Of a DNA stretch of 64,000 bases, positions 35,348-44,232 are shown piece by piece. A program made the position numbers and the translations under genes. The stretch lies in NCBI RefSeq assembly GCF_003054225.1, contig NZ_QBKQ01000002.1:186001-250000 (forward strand). Direction: 5' to 3'. Origin of the DNA: Christiangramia gaetbulicola (GTDB lineage: Bacteria > Bacteroidota > Bacteroidia > Flavobacteriales > Flavobacteriaceae). Position 1 is the first letter of the stretch; the number at the start of each line of letters is the position of its first letter. The notes under the pieces were generated by a model. The model searched no databases, was not told the origin of the DNA, and was given only the letters and a program-made list of their open reading frames with translations.

Positions 35348-36574
35348 TTATTCTTTTTGGATGAAATAATGTAAACTATCCAGGGCTTTTTTATGATTTC
35401 TAACAAATGGATTTTTGTTATTCCATACATACCCGGCTAGAACGGCGCATATTTGTTTTTTGATCTGTGGTGAAGGACTCGGATGAAAGAAAATATCCTG
35501 TAACTTACCGGTATACCACTCTTTTACATAAGTGGAAAATACTTTGACACCTTTTCTGATATAGCCAGAATATTCTTTTTCCCAATCTACTTTTTCTCCT
35601 GCCAGTTCTCTCAAGGCAAGTTTGGCCGCCAGTAATCCAGATTCGGTTGCAAAAGCCACACCCGATGAAAATACGGGGTCAAGGAACTCGGCTGAGTTGC
35701 CCGTAAGAGCAAATCCCTTTCCATGAATGTACTTTACATTTCTGCTGATATTATTGAATTGGATTGGCTTGAATTCAAATGCGTAATCATCAAACCTTCC
35801 CTTGTAATAATCTGTTTCCTGAAGCATTTTTTTAAAATTTGCTTCCGCACTGCCAGTAAAACGGTCGAACCAGGAGTCTGGCCCTACAAAACCAAGACTG
35901 GATTTTCCATTTGAGAAAGGAATATACCAGAACCAGGTTTCGGTACTTAAAACTTCAAAAGTTATTTGTTCTCCTTCAATTCCCGTGGGCCTGGAGGTTT
36001 CGTTAATGTGGGTGAAAATGGAGGAGTGGTCGTATATTTTTGGTGGAGCTTCCAGGTCTAACTGTTTCGCCAGAACCCGACCGTTCCCGCTGGAATCTAT
36101 AATAAACTTGCACTTGATTACCTTTTCCTCCCCGGAATTATTTTTTGTTTTAATGGTCCAGGATCCGTTTTCGTGTAAGACAGAAGTTACTTCCGTTTCA
36201 AACCTGATATCTACACCGCGCGAAATAAGATCATCTGTAAGAACCTTATCAAAATCGGCCCTGGGAACCTGCCAGGTCCAATCCCAGCCTTCGCCAAACT
36301 TTTTACTGAAATCGAATTCAGCTACCTTTTCATTTCTGATAAAGCGAGCCCCAAACTTTTTCTGAAATCCATGTCTATTCAGGGTTTCCATGAAGCCAGC
36401 TTCCTCAAAATTATCCATGCACCTGGGAATCAGACTTTCCCCAATAGTGAATCGGGGAAATTGCTGTTTTTCAAGGATCAGAATTGATGCATCCTGTTGT
36501 TCTAAATAGCCTGCAGCAACACTTCCGGAGGGGCCGGCGCCGATGATCACTATATCCCTGATTTCAATATTCAT
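35348..36574 (-). CDS. Flavin-dependent halogenase-like oxidoreductase
   Basis: A 408-residue FAD enzyme: dinucleotide fold IVIIGAGPSGSVAAGYLE, then TIGESLIP, a Lys pair at 72-73 (GFQKKFGARF) where halogenases carry the catalytic Lys, and the WxWxIP motif typical of flavin halogenases (W214-F-W-Y-I-P219). It may halogenate the phenolic polyene made by the divergent operon; hydroxylation or another oxidation is the alternative. The frame runs 18 codons further upstream, but a -7 box at 36597-36604 lies inside that extension, so ATG 36574 is preferred. Confidence 0.83.
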   Translation of the reverse strand: MNIEIRDIVIIGAGPSGSVAAGYLEQQDASILILEKQQFPRFTIGESLIPRCMDNFEEAGFMETLNRHGFQKKFGARFIRNEKVAEFDFSKKFGEGWDWTWQVPRADFDKVLTDDLISRGVDIRFETEVTSVLHENGSWTIKTKNNSGEEKVIKCKFIIDSSGNGRVLAKQLDLEAPPKIYDHSSIFTHINETSRPTGIEGEQITFEVLSTETWFWYIPFSNGKSSLGFVGPDSWFDRFTGSAEANFKKMLQETDYYKGRFDDYAFEFKPIQFNNISRNVKYIHGKGFALTGNSAEFLDPVFSSGVAFATESGLLAAKLALRELAGEKVDWEKEYSGYIRKGVKVFSTYVKEWYTGKLQDIFFHPSPSPQIKKQICAVLAGYVWNNKNPFVRNHKKALDSLHYFIQKE

Positions 36575-36596
36575 TAGAATTAATGCAGTCTTTGCG

Positions 36597-36604
36597 CAAA
36601 CATA
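36597..36604 (-). promoter_or_regulatory. -7 box (TATGTTTG on minus strand) of the halogenase-lpxR unit
   Basis: Exact TAnnTTTG match 23 bp before the chosen halogenase ATG; it also decides that start. Confidence 0.55.
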
Positions 36605-36640
36605 AACAGAAACGGGGAATTGGAGCAAGCTATTTTATTG

Positions 36641-36673
36641 AAAAAAAGCCCTAACCGGTTTGTTAGGACTTTT
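36641..36673 (-). terminator. Orphan intrinsic terminator
   Basis: A 12-bp stem with one mismatch (GTTAGGACTTTT at 36662-36673 with AAAAGCCCTAAC at 36644-36655), loop of 6, and seven T on the minus strand. No protein gene ends here. Confidence 0.7.
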
Positions 36674-36785
36674 CATGAGATATTAGCAATAGATTAAAAT
36701 AAAAAGGTCGGTGGTGGTTAGAAAAGGAAGATCGATATCAAATCTGAAAATCCGTTTACAGCGACCTTTATTATTAAATTAATCA
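36641..36785 (-). ncRNA. Candidate small RNA upstream of the halogenase gene
   Basis: On the minus strand a TAAATTTG box at 36790-36797 could start a transcript near 36785. It would contain an 8-bp stem (AAAGGTCG/CGACCTTT, 36762-36769 with 36703-36710) and end at a strong hairpin with seven T at 36641-36673, just before the separate halogenase promoter. There is no ORF in it. A free-standing promoter-structure-terminator set of about 145 nt is what a small RNA looks like, but this is inference. Confidence 0.4.
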
Positions 36786-36822
36786 TTCTCAAATTTAGAT
36801 AACCAGAATTGAATTTTAAGAC

Positions 36823-36848
36823 ATGGTTGGGATATCTAACCATTTTTT
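36823..36848 (+). terminator. Plus-strand hairpin with T6 tail
   Basis: ATGGTTGG/CTAACCAT (8 bp, one G-T wobble) around a 5-nt loop, followed by TTTTTT. It could be a terminator for an unseen plus transcript, an attenuator, or an operator palindrome; no plus-strand gene precedes it. Confidence 0.45.
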
Positions 36849-36972
36849 AAAGTCGGCTTGATATTGGTAAGATTAAATTTATCTTCTCTTAAAATTGAGG
36901 GGCTTTGTCATAGGTTTTGATAAAATTTTAGAGATATAAAGGATGATCATCTGCTGTGTTTTCGAATTATGC

Positions 36973-36980
36973 TACATTTG
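36973..36980 (+). promoter_or_regulatory. -7 box (TACATTTG) of the aryl-polyene operon
   Basis: Exact TAnnTTTG match 53 bp before the TAL ATG at 37033. All 17 downstream genes abut or overlap closely, so this may drive the whole operon. Confidence 0.6.
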
Positions 36981-37032
36981 TTAAAAGCTTTAACAGCGAC
37001 CCCAAACCTTTAATTATTTGCAGAAACGGTAT

Positions 37033-38571
37033 ATGCTGAATTTAGACAATGCCCTCGATTTTAATGATTTTTACCGGGTACTATTTGAGAATGAAAAGAT
37101 TGAACTAGGAAAAAAGACTCAGGTAAGACTCGAAAAAAGTTATCATTTCCTAAGGGAATTTTCCCAAAACAAGATTATTTATGGCGTAAATACTGGCTTT
37201 GGACCCATGGCTCAGTATAAGATCAATGCTGAAGATAAGATCAAATTACAACTGAACCTTATTAGAAGCCATTCTACCGGTGCTGGTGCAATAATGGAAC
37301 CATTATATGTGAAGTCCCTGATGCTTGCCCGCTTAAATACCTTATGTCTGGGGAAGTCCGGAATTCATAGCTCTATTGCCGAAACCCTGATCCAACTTAT
37401 AAATAAGGAGGTGACCCCGGTGATATTCGAACACGGTGGGGTAGGAGCATCGGGAGACCTCGTCCAACTGGCTCATCTTGCCCTGGTGCTAATTGGCGAA
37501 GGTGAAGTGATCTATAATGGAGAAAGAAGGAAGACAAATGATGTTTTTCAGGAACTAGATATTAAGCCGGCCGAAATAAAAATTAGAGAAGGCCTGGCGG
37601 TGATGAACGGTACCTCTGCCATGACGGGAATTGGGATCGTAAACCTTATCTATTCTCAGCGATTATTGAATTGGGCAGTTTTCTGTAGTTCTGTGATCAA
37701 TGAGATTGTAGAAGCATATGACGATCACCTTTCTAAAGAACTTAATTCCTCTAAACTTCATAAAGGGCAGCAGAAGATCGCCGAAGAAATGCGCAAGCAT
37801 CTTAAAGATTCAAAGCTTACGCGCGATCGTAATGATCACCTTTATTCGAATGGGGCAGATAAGAATAGTTTTTTCAAAGAGAAGGTGCAGGAATATTATA
37901 GTTTGAGATGTGTTCCGCAAATTTTAGGACCGGTTTCAGATACACTTGAAAACTCCCTAAAGATCCTGATAGAAGAAGTTAACTCTGCCAACGACAATCC
38001 TATCATAGATGTGGAGACTGAACATGTCTATCACGGAGGGAATTTCCATGGAGATTATGTTTCGCTGGAAATGGACAAATTGAGACTGGCCATTACCAAA
38101 ACGTCCATGCTGGCAGAGAGGCAGCTTAATTATTTATTGAATGCCAAGCTTAATGATATCCTACCTCCATTTGTGAATATGGGTACACTGGGGCTTAATT
38201 TCGGGATGCAGGGAGCTCAATTTACCGCGGTTTCGACCACGGCCGAGAACCAGATGCTTTCCAATTCAATGTACGTGCATAGTATTCCGAATAACAACGA
38301 CAACCAGGATATAGTGAGTATGGGGGCTAATTCGGCGAATATGACCAAAAAGGTTATAGATAATAGTTTCGAGGTGCTTTCAACTGAATTGGCCACGATC
38401 GTTCAGGCCTTATATTTCCTTGATTTTGATGAGAGATTATCTTCGGCTACCAGGTCTAAATTAAAGCAATTAAGAGAGATCATTCCGCAGATTAAAGAAG
38501 ACCGGCCATTATACAAGGAAATAAAAGATTTAAAGGAATTTATTAAGAATAACGAAGCTTACTCATCATGA
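37033..38571 (+). CDS. tal: Tyrosine ammonia-lyase
   Basis: A 512-residue member of the MIO ammonia-lyase family. The Ala139-Ser140-Gly141 triad that forms the MIO cofactor is present (HGGVGASGDLVQLAHLALVL), as are Tyr50 in IIYGVNTGFGPMAQY and the NLIRSHSTG selectivity region, which matches the characterised Flavobacterium johnsoniae TAL as I recall it. It makes 4-coumarate (and ammonia) from tyrosine, the starter unit for aryl polyenes and flexirubins. An in-frame TTG at 37018 is possible but ATG 37033 fits the family. First gene of the operon. Confidence 0.92.
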   Translation: MLNLDNALDFNDFYRVLFENEKIELGKKTQVRLEKSYHFLREFSQNKIIYGVNTGFGPMAQYKINAEDKIKLQLNLIRSHSTGAGAIMEPLYVKSLMLARLNTLCLGKSGIHSSIAETLIQLINKEVTPVIFEHGGVGASGDLVQLAHLALVLIGEGEVIYNGERRKTNDVFQELDIKPAEIKIREGLAVMNGTSAMTGIGIVNLIYSQRLLNWAVFCSSVINEIVEAYDDHLSKELNSSKLHKGQQKIAEEMRKHLKDSKLTRDRNDHLYSNGADKNSFFKEKVQEYYSLRCVPQILGPVSDTLENSLKILIEEVNSANDNPIIDVETEHVYHGGNFHGDYVSLEMDKLRLAITKTSMLAERQLNYLLNAKLNDILPPFVNMGTLGLNFGMQGAQFTAVSTTAENQMLSNSMYVHSIPNNNDNQDIVSMGANSANMTKKVIDNSFEVLSTELATIVQALYFLDFDERLSSATRSKLKQLREIIPQIKEDRPLYKEIKDLKEFIKNNEAYSS

Positions 38572-39299
38572 AATACGCACTGGTAACCGGTGGATCAAGA
38601 GGAATAGGAAAGGCGATATGTTTAAAGATCGCTGCTGAACTGAAGTATAACATCCTGCTTAATTATAATTCGAATACCGAAGCTGCTGAAGAAACCCAGG
38701 TTGAAATCGAAACATTCGGAGTTAAATGTGATCTTCTGAAATTTAATGTGGCAGATGCTGATGCCGTCCAGAATTCGCTTGAAAACTGGAAGGCTGAAAA
38801 TACTGAGGCTAAAATCGAGATCCTGGTGAACAACGCGGGAATTACCAAAGATGGCCTATTCATTTTTACGAATAAAGAATCGTGGAATTCGGTTATCAAC
38901 ACTAGTTTGAATGGATTCTATAATGTGACGCAGGCCGTTCTGAAAGATATGCTGAGAAGCAGGTATGGTCGGGTGATAAATATAGTTTCACTTTCAGGAT
39001 TAAAAGGAAATCCCGGGCAGGTGAATTATTCGGCAGCAAAAGGAGCAGTGATCTCTGCTACTAAAGCCCTGGCCCAGGAGATAGGGAAACGTAAAGTAAC
39101 CGTGAACGCAGTTGCTCCCGGCTTTATTCAGTCTGATATGACCAAAGATTTCGATGAAGAAGAATTTAAAAAACATATTCCTTTAAATCGATTTGGCGAA
39201 GCCGAAGAAGTTGCTGAACTAGTTAGTTTCCTGGCTTCTGATAGGTCGTCCTATATCACCGGCGAGGTGATCAATATAAACGGAGGATTATACTCTTAG
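38568..39299 (+). CDS. 3-oxoacyl-ACP reductase (SDR, FabG-like)
   Basis: A 243-residue short-chain dehydrogenase: NADPH site VTGGSRGIGKAI, NNAGITKDG, catalytic Ser in VSLSGLKGNPGQ and Tyr/Lys in YSAAKGAV, end ITGEVININGGLYS. It should reduce the 3-keto group after each elongation of the polyene. It overlaps the TAL gene by 4 bp. Confidence 0.9.
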   Translation: MKYALVTGGSRGIGKAICLKIAAELKYNILLNYNSNTEAAEETQVEIETFGVKCDLLKFNVADADAVQNSLENWKAENTEAKIEILVNNAGITKDGLFIFTNKESWNSVINTSLNGFYNVTQAVLKDMLRSRYGRVINIVSLSGLKGNPGQVNYSAAKGAVISATKALAQEIGKRKVTVNAVAPGFIQSDMTKDFDEEEFKKHIPLNRFGEAEEVAELVSFLASDRSSYITGEVININGGLYS

Positions 39300-39303
39300 A
39301 ATT

Positions 39304-40182
39304 ATGGCGACCTGGAAAGGAAAATCTCGGGGTACGCTCTTAGGCTTCAAAATCTATGTGCAAATAATTAAAAAGACAGGGCTTTATTCGGCCTATTTTG
39401 TGCTTCTTTTCGTGGCTCTTTATTTTATATTTTTCTCCTTTACTTCTACCAGGAGTACCTACTATCTTTTTAGAAAAAGACTGGGGTATTCACCAATTAA
39501 CGCGGCCTTTAATGTTTACCGGAGTTATTTCACTTTTGGCAGAATACAGCTGGACAGGATCGCTATCACCAGTGGTTTAAAACATAAATTCACTTTCGAA
39601 TTTGACGGAGTAGAACATATAAACAACCTGCTCAAACAAAATAAAGGCGGAATTTTACTAACCGCCCATATTGGCAATTTCAACCTGGCCAAGCATTTTT
39701 TTGAAGAAAGGCATTCAGAAGCTGTGGTGAACCTTGTCATAACCGATTTTGAACACAGGCAGATAAAGAATTATCTCGAATCTGTTACCGGTACTTCTGA
39801 GGTCAAGATCATTGTACTTAAAGAAGATCTTAGTCATATCTTTAAAATGAAGGAAGCTTTAGCTAATAATGAATTACTGGTATTTGCGGCAGACCGTTAT
39901 TTGAAACATTCCAAGACCTATAAAGCAGAGTTTCTTGGCGAGCAGGTGAAATTTCCGCAGGGACCTTTCAAACTTGCAGGTAGAAATAAGATACCTGTGC
40001 TATTCGTTCATTTAATGCGGGAAAAGAATTTTCACTATCATTTCTATGCCAGGCCTTACAAACCTGAAAAATTCACTCCTCAGGAAATTTTAAAATATTA
40101 TCTTGACGACCTTGAAAAAATGGTAAAAAAATATCCTCATCAGTGGTATAACTACTACGATTACTGGAACGATTTTAGTTAA
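39304..40182 (+). CDS. LpxL/HtrB-like lysophospholipid-type acyltransferase
   Basis: A 292-residue membrane protein with an N-terminal transmembrane helix (YFVLLFVALYFIFF) and the acyltransferase motif HIGNFN inside GGILLTAHIGNFNLAKHFF. A second conserved part is LVFAADRYLKHSKTYKAEFL. Related enzymes add the last acyl chain to lipid A; in aryl-polyene clusters such a protein is thought to link the polyene acid to a lipid or glycerol anchor. Substrate inferred. Confidence 0.82.
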   Translation: MATWKGKSRGTLLGFKIYVQIIKKTGLYSAYFVLLFVALYFIFFSFTSTRSTYYLFRKRLGYSPINAAFNVYRSYFTFGRIQLDRIAITSGLKHKFTFEFDGVEHINNLLKQNKGGILLTAHIGNFNLAKHFFEERHSEAVVNLVITDFEHRQIKNYLESVTGTSEVKIIVLKEDLSHIFKMKEALANNELLVFAADRYLKHSKTYKAEFLGEQVKFPQGPFKLAGRNKIPVLFVHLMREKNFHYHFYARPYKPEKFTPQEILKYYLDDLEKMVKKYPHQWYNYYDYWNDFS

Positions 40183-40184
40183 AA

Positions 40185-40634
40185 ATGGCAGAAAACCTAT
40201 TACATCATCCAATTACCTCGCATGAGGAGATCATAAATCTTATTCCCCAGAAAGAACCATTTGTCTTTGTCGACACTCTTTATGAATACACCGCGTTAAC
40301 CGGTGTTACGGGGTTTACAGTTCCAGAAAAGAATGTTTTGCTTGATGGAAATAAGCTTACCGAAAGCGGATTGATAGAACATATGGCGCAAAGCATGTCT
40401 CTGCATAGAGGTTACCAGGGTTCTCTTAGTGGGAATACAAAGCCGAAAACAGGATTTATTGGAGTCATCAAAACCGTAGAGATCTTTTCTCAGCCAGAAG
40501 TTGGTGAGGTTCTAAAAACTTACGTAGAGATCCTGCATGAGATCATGAATGTGACTTCAGTTTCGGCCAGGACCGAGAATGAAAAAGGGGTAGTGATCGC
40601 AACTTCTGAAATGAAAACCGTAACGGTAGAATGA
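40185..40634 (+). CDS. FabZ-like hot-dog 3-hydroxyacyl-ACP dehydratase
   Basis: A 149-residue single hot-dog protein: IINLIPQKEPFVFVDTLYEY is the FabZ/FabA-type start and LIEHMAQSMSLHRGYQ carries the catalytic Glu helix. The His-containing loop is less clear than in FabZ. It probably dehydrates the 3-hydroxy intermediate to a trans double bond, working with the second dehydratase at 46689. Starts 2 bp after the acyltransferase. Confidence 0.75.
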   Translation: MAENLLHHPITSHEEIINLIPQKEPFVFVDTLYEYTALTGVTGFTVPEKNVLLDGNKLTESGLIEHMAQSMSLHRGYQGSLSGNTKPKTGFIGVIKTVEIFSQPEVGEVLKTYVEILHEIMNVTSVSARTENEKGVVIATSEMKTVTVE

Positions 40635-41053
40635 AGCAACAGGGATTGCAGACCACTACCAGGATGAAAGTACGCTTTCATGAATGCGATCCCTTACAGA
40701 TCGTATGGCATGGCAATTATTACAAATATTTTGAAGAAGGTAGGGAAGATTTTTGCAGGCAACATGGTATCTCTTACCTGGATGCGAAAAGAAATGGTTT
40801 TGCCACGCCTATTGTAAAAACAGAATGTGAGCATAAACTACCTTTAAAATATGGCGACGAATTTGAAGTAGAAACCACTTTTGTAAATTCTGAAGCTGCC
40901 AAGATCATTTTTGAATACAAAATTTTTTCCGAAAGCAAATTGATCTGCACTGGCAGGACGACCCAGGTTTTTACCGATAAAAATTCTGAATTGGTACTTA
41001 ACAATCCACCGTTTTTCTTAGATTGGAAAATGAAAATGGGATTGATTAAATGA
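40631..41053 (+). CDS. 4-hydroxybenzoyl-CoA-type thioesterase
   Basis: A 140-residue hot-dog thioesterase of the YbgC/4HBT kind: RFHECDPLQIVWHGNYYKYF contains the Asp and His/Tyr expected for this group, followed by EEGREDFCRQHGISYLD. It may release the finished polyene acid or clear misprimed chains from the ACP. Four-base overlap with both neighbours. Confidence 0.85.
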   Translation: MKQQGLQTTTRMKVRFHECDPLQIVWHGNYYKYFEEGREDFCRQHGISYLDAKRNGFATPIVKTECEHKLPLKYGDEFEVETTFVNSEAAKIIFEYKIFSESKLICTGRTTQVFTDKNSELVLNNPPFFLDWKMKMGLIK

Positions 41054-42192
41054 GCAGAAACTACCTTTTAAGTGATTCGATAATTTCTCCACTAGGCTTT
41101 AGCACGAAAGAAAATCTTGCTGCTATTCTTAGATCAGAATCAGCTTTAAAATGGCATAATAATTCAAGATTTTTCGAAAATGGATATTACGCTGGGTTGA
41201 TCGATGAATCAATCATAGATGATAAGTTCAATGAACTTGGAAGTCCTGATGATTATACCAAACTTGAGAAAATGATTATCCTGGCTATTCAGCAGGTGCT
41301 GGATGAGCAGCCGGATCTTGAGATCGAAAATACCGGACTTATCATTTCCACCACTAAAGGAAATATAGATGAGCTTGAGAAAAGCAAATTTTCACCTGAT
41401 AGAGTCTATCTCTGGAAAATGGCTGAAGTTATCGCAGATTTCTTTGGATTTAAAACCAAGCCTATCGTAGTTTCTAATGCCTGTATATCTGGTGGTTTAG
41501 CCATTAAGACGGCGAACGATCTTATTTCAACCGGAAGATTTATTAATGCTATTGTTGCCGGTGGAGATCTAATTTCAGACTTTGTGTTATCTGGTTTTCA
41601 ATCTTTTCAGGCTATAAGCCCTGAACCATGCCGTCCTTTTTCAAACGATAGGCAAGGGGTAAGCCTTGGTGAAGCAGCAGCGGCAATTTTAATTGGTCCA
41701 GCTAATTCAGATGCTTCTGAAAAAGTAGCTTATTTAGATGCTACCACGGCCAATGATGCCAATCACATTTCCGGCCCCAGTAGGACTGGCGAAGGACTTT
41801 TTCAAAGTATTTCAAGACTGTTTCAGCATAACAATATTGAGCCTTCTCAAATAGATTTTCTCTCAGCACACGGGACGGCAACGATCTACAATGATGAAAT
41901 GGAAGCCATCGCCTTTAACAGGGCTGGTTTAGACCATGTACCGGTTAATAGTTTTAAAGGTTATTATGGCCATACTCTTGGAACTTCAGCTTTGATAGAA
42001 AGTATACTCACCAAGCATAGTCTTTTGAGTGGTCAATTATTCAATTCTATAAATTATTCAGCTTCGGGAGTATCACAGGACCTGAACATTATAGAGAAGA
42101 ATAAAAAAAAGGATTTGACACTGGCGTTAAAATCTGCCTCTGGTTTTGGAGGTTGTAACCTGGCTATGCTGCTTAAAAAGGGAGGTATATGA
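41050..42192 (+). CDS. Beta-ketoacyl-ACP synthase (complete active site)
   Basis: A 380-residue thiolase-fold ketosynthase. Cys145 (VVSNACISGGLAIK), His in SAHGTATIYNDEMEA and His in YYGHTLGTSALIES form the Cys-His-His triad. It condenses malonyl-ACP with the growing chain. It lies next to a Cys-less partner at 42189, suggesting a KS/partner heterodimer as in type II polyene synthases. Confidence 0.88.
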   Translation: MSRNYLLSDSIISPLGFSTKENLAAILRSESALKWHNNSRFFENGYYAGLIDESIIDDKFNELGSPDDYTKLEKMIILAIQQVLDEQPDLEIENTGLIISTTKGNIDELEKSKFSPDRVYLWKMAEVIADFFGFKTKPIVVSNACISGGLAIKTANDLISTGRFINAIVAGGDLISDFVLSGFQSFQAISPEPCRPFSNDRQGVSLGEAAAAILIGPANSDASEKVAYLDATTANDANHISGPSRTGEGLFQSISRLFQHNNIEPSQIDFLSAHGTATIYNDEMEAIAFNRAGLDHVPVNSFKGYYGHTLGTSALIESILTKHSLLSGQLFNSINYSASGVSQDLNIIEKNKKKDLTLALKSASGFGGCNLAMLLKKGGI

Positions 42193-42794
42193 GTCAGAAT
42201 CTATTCATAAGAAATTCCGTAGTGATCAGAGATTCCAGGGTCTGGAGAGATGGAGAGCTTATTTTTAAAAATGAAACCGAAACTACCTTATCTAAATTCC
42301 TTAAGGCTATTTACAAGCATCAGAACCTGAAGTACCCGAAATTCTTTAAAATGGATAGTCTTTCTAAACTGGGATATTTAGGAGCGGAGATATTGATCAA
42401 TGGTGAAATTCAGGATAAAAATACTGCGCTGGTATTTTCTAATTCTGCCTCCAGTCTCGAAACCGATGAGGCTTATGCTCAAACCATGCAGGATTTTCCT
42501 TCACCGGCGCTTTTTGTTTATACGCTACCTAATATAATGCTTGGCGAAATAAGCATCAGGCATCAACTTAGATCTGAAAATGTTTTCTTTGTATCGAGAG
42601 AATTCGATGCGTCCCTTTATATTGACTATTCCAAGGCCTTATTTCAGGAGAAAAAAGCTGATAACGTGCTTTGTGGATGGGTGGACTTGCACAATAACGA
42701 TTATGATGTATTTTTGTGGCAAATTGCCCGTAGCGGCGGAATTGATTTTAACGAAGAGGAGCTAAAGAAATTATACTTACCTACCCATGAGTGA
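42189..42794 (+). CDS. Short Cys-less ketosynthase-like protein
   Basis: A 201-residue protein seen in Bacteroidota pigment clusters between a KS and an ACP. The segment ALVFSNSASSLETDEAYAQT is followed by FVYTLPNIMLGEISIRHQLR, which follows the N-terminal half of a thiolase fold, but there is no active-site Cys and no C-terminal half. It may be a structural partner of the ketosynthase upstream. Overlaps both neighbours. Confidence 0.65.
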   Translation: MSQNLFIRNSVVIRDSRVWRDGELIFKNETETTLSKFLKAIYKHQNLKYPKFFKMDSLSKLGYLGAEILINGEIQDKNTALVFSNSASSLETDEAYAQTMQDFPSPALFVYTLPNIMLGEISIRHQLRSENVFFVSREFDASLYIDYSKALFQEKKADNVLCGWVDLHNNDYDVFLWQIARSGGIDFNEEELKKLYLPTHE

Positions 42795-43044
42795 CCTGCA
42801 TACCGAATTAAAAAAAAGCATTATTGAACAACTCAACCTCGAAGATATGGAGGTGAGCGAAATAGAAAATGATGAGCATCTTTTTGGTGATGGCCTAGGC
42901 CTGGACAGCATTGATGCTCTTGAACTTATCGTGCTCCTGGAAAAAGATTATGGTATTAAACTTACCGATCCCAACCAGGGCAAGGAGATTTTCAATTCCA
43001 TTAATACCATGGCCGATTTTATCGAGAAAAACAGGACACGCTAA
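42787..43044 (+). CDS. Acyl carrier protein
   Basis: An 85-residue acidic protein with the phosphopantetheine site in GDGLGLDSIDALELIVLLEK (Ser of DSI). It carries the polyene intermediates as thioesters. Needs a 4'-phosphopantetheinyl transferase, which is not in this window. Overlaps the upstream gene by 8 bp. Confidence 0.93.
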   Translation: MSDLHTELKKSIIEQLNLEDMEVSEIENDEHLFGDGLGLDSIDALELIVLLEKDYGIKLTDPNQGKEIFNSINTMADFIEKNRTR

Positions 43045-43047
43045 TTT

Positions 43048-44232
43048 ATGAGAGGCGTAGCCGTTACCGGAATGGGACTTGTTTCTGCTATTGGAAATAA
43101 TATTGTAGAGGCTCACACTTCCCTTAAGAACGGCAAGGAAGGTATTAGTTTACCCGAAATTCTAAAAACCGGTCTAAAAGACCTGCCGGTTGGCGAAATA
43201 AAGCTCAGTAATTCTGATATAAGTAATATTCTGCAGCTGCCAGACGATCATTCCTATACCCGGGCAGCATTGATCGGTACTCTGGCCATAAAAGAATTGC
43301 TTTCGAATAGCGGTTTTGATAACTTTCCAGAAGATACCGGATTTATCTCCGGTACAAGTATCGGTGGAATCGATAAGACCGAAGAGCATTTTCACAATTA
43401 TAAAGATCATCCGGAATATCGCAAATATATTCAGGCGCAGCATCCGGGTTTTACTACCGAAAAGATCGCGGAATATTTTGGATTGAAAGAAGTGGTAACT
43501 ACCATTAGTACCGCATGTTCATCTTCTGCCAATGCCATCATGATGGGCGCAAGGATGATTGAATCAGGGAAACTGAAACGAGTGATCGTTGGAGGTAGCG
43601 ATTGTTTGACTAAGTTTACCCTTAATGGATTTAATTCTTTAAAGATTCTTTCCGATCAAAAAAGCAAACCTTTCGATAACGACCGTAACGGTTTAAACCT
43701 GGGCGAAGCAGCTGCCTATATTATGCTTGAAGCTAGAGAGCTTATTGGAGATAAAAAGATTCTGGGTAGGGTTTCAGGATTTGGAAATGCCAATGATGCT
43801 TTTCATCAAACCGCATCTTCCGAAAATGGAGAAGGTGCTTACCTGGCCATTTCTCAAGCTATTAAGAAAGCTAAACTATCAGCTTCAGAGATAGATTTTA
43901 TAAATGCCCACGGAACCGGGACCAGGAATAATGACCTATCAGAAAGCGTTGCTTTGAAAAGGATTTTTGGTGATACTGTTCCAGATTTTAGCTCTACCAA
44001 AGCATTCACAGGCCATACACTTGGAGCCGCTGGCGCGGTGGAGGCGATCTTCAGTCTCCTGGCGATCCAGAATGCTGAGATCTATCCTAATCTTAATTTT
44101 AATTCTGAAATGGCAGAAACTGGATTGGTACCGGTAACCGAATTTCAGAAGAAAGAGATCAGGACGGTACTTTCCAATTCCTTTGGTTTCGGCGGAAATT
44201 GTACTTCTTTAATATTTCAGAAAGATGAGTAA
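43048..44232 (+). CDS. Beta-ketoacyl-ACP synthase, FabF-like
   Basis: A 394-residue ketosynthase with Cys157 (TTISTACSSSANAIMMGARM), His in NAHGTGTRNNDLSES and His in FTGHTLGAAGAVEA; GFGGNCTSLIF closes the fold. It is the second condensing enzyme of the operon and is paired with the Cys-less homologue at 44225. Confidence 0.93.
   Translation: MRGVAVTGMGLVSAIGNNIVEAHTSLKNGKEGISLPEILKTGLKDLPVGEIKLSNSDISNILQLPDDHSYTRAALIGTLAIKELLSNSGFDNFPEDTGFISGTSIGGIDKTEEHFHNYKDHPEYRKYIQAQHPGFTTEKIAEYFGLKEVVTTISTACSSSANAIMMGARMIESGKLKRVIVGGSDCLTKFTLNGFNSLKILSDQKSKPFDNDRNGLNLGEAAAYIMLEARELIGDKKILGRVSGFGNANDAFHQTASSENGEGAYLAISQAIKKAKLSASEIDFINAHGTGTRNNDLSESVALKRIFGDTVPDFSSTKAFTGHTLGAAGAVEAIFSLLAIQNAEIYPNLNFNSEMAETGLVPVTEFQKKEIRTVLSNSFGFGGNCTSLIFQKDE

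Noticed and set aside
36575-36628. 18-codon N-terminal extension of the halogenase-like protein
   Set aside because: It contains the predicted -7 box and adds residues before a normal FAD-fold start, so the inner ATG is preferred.
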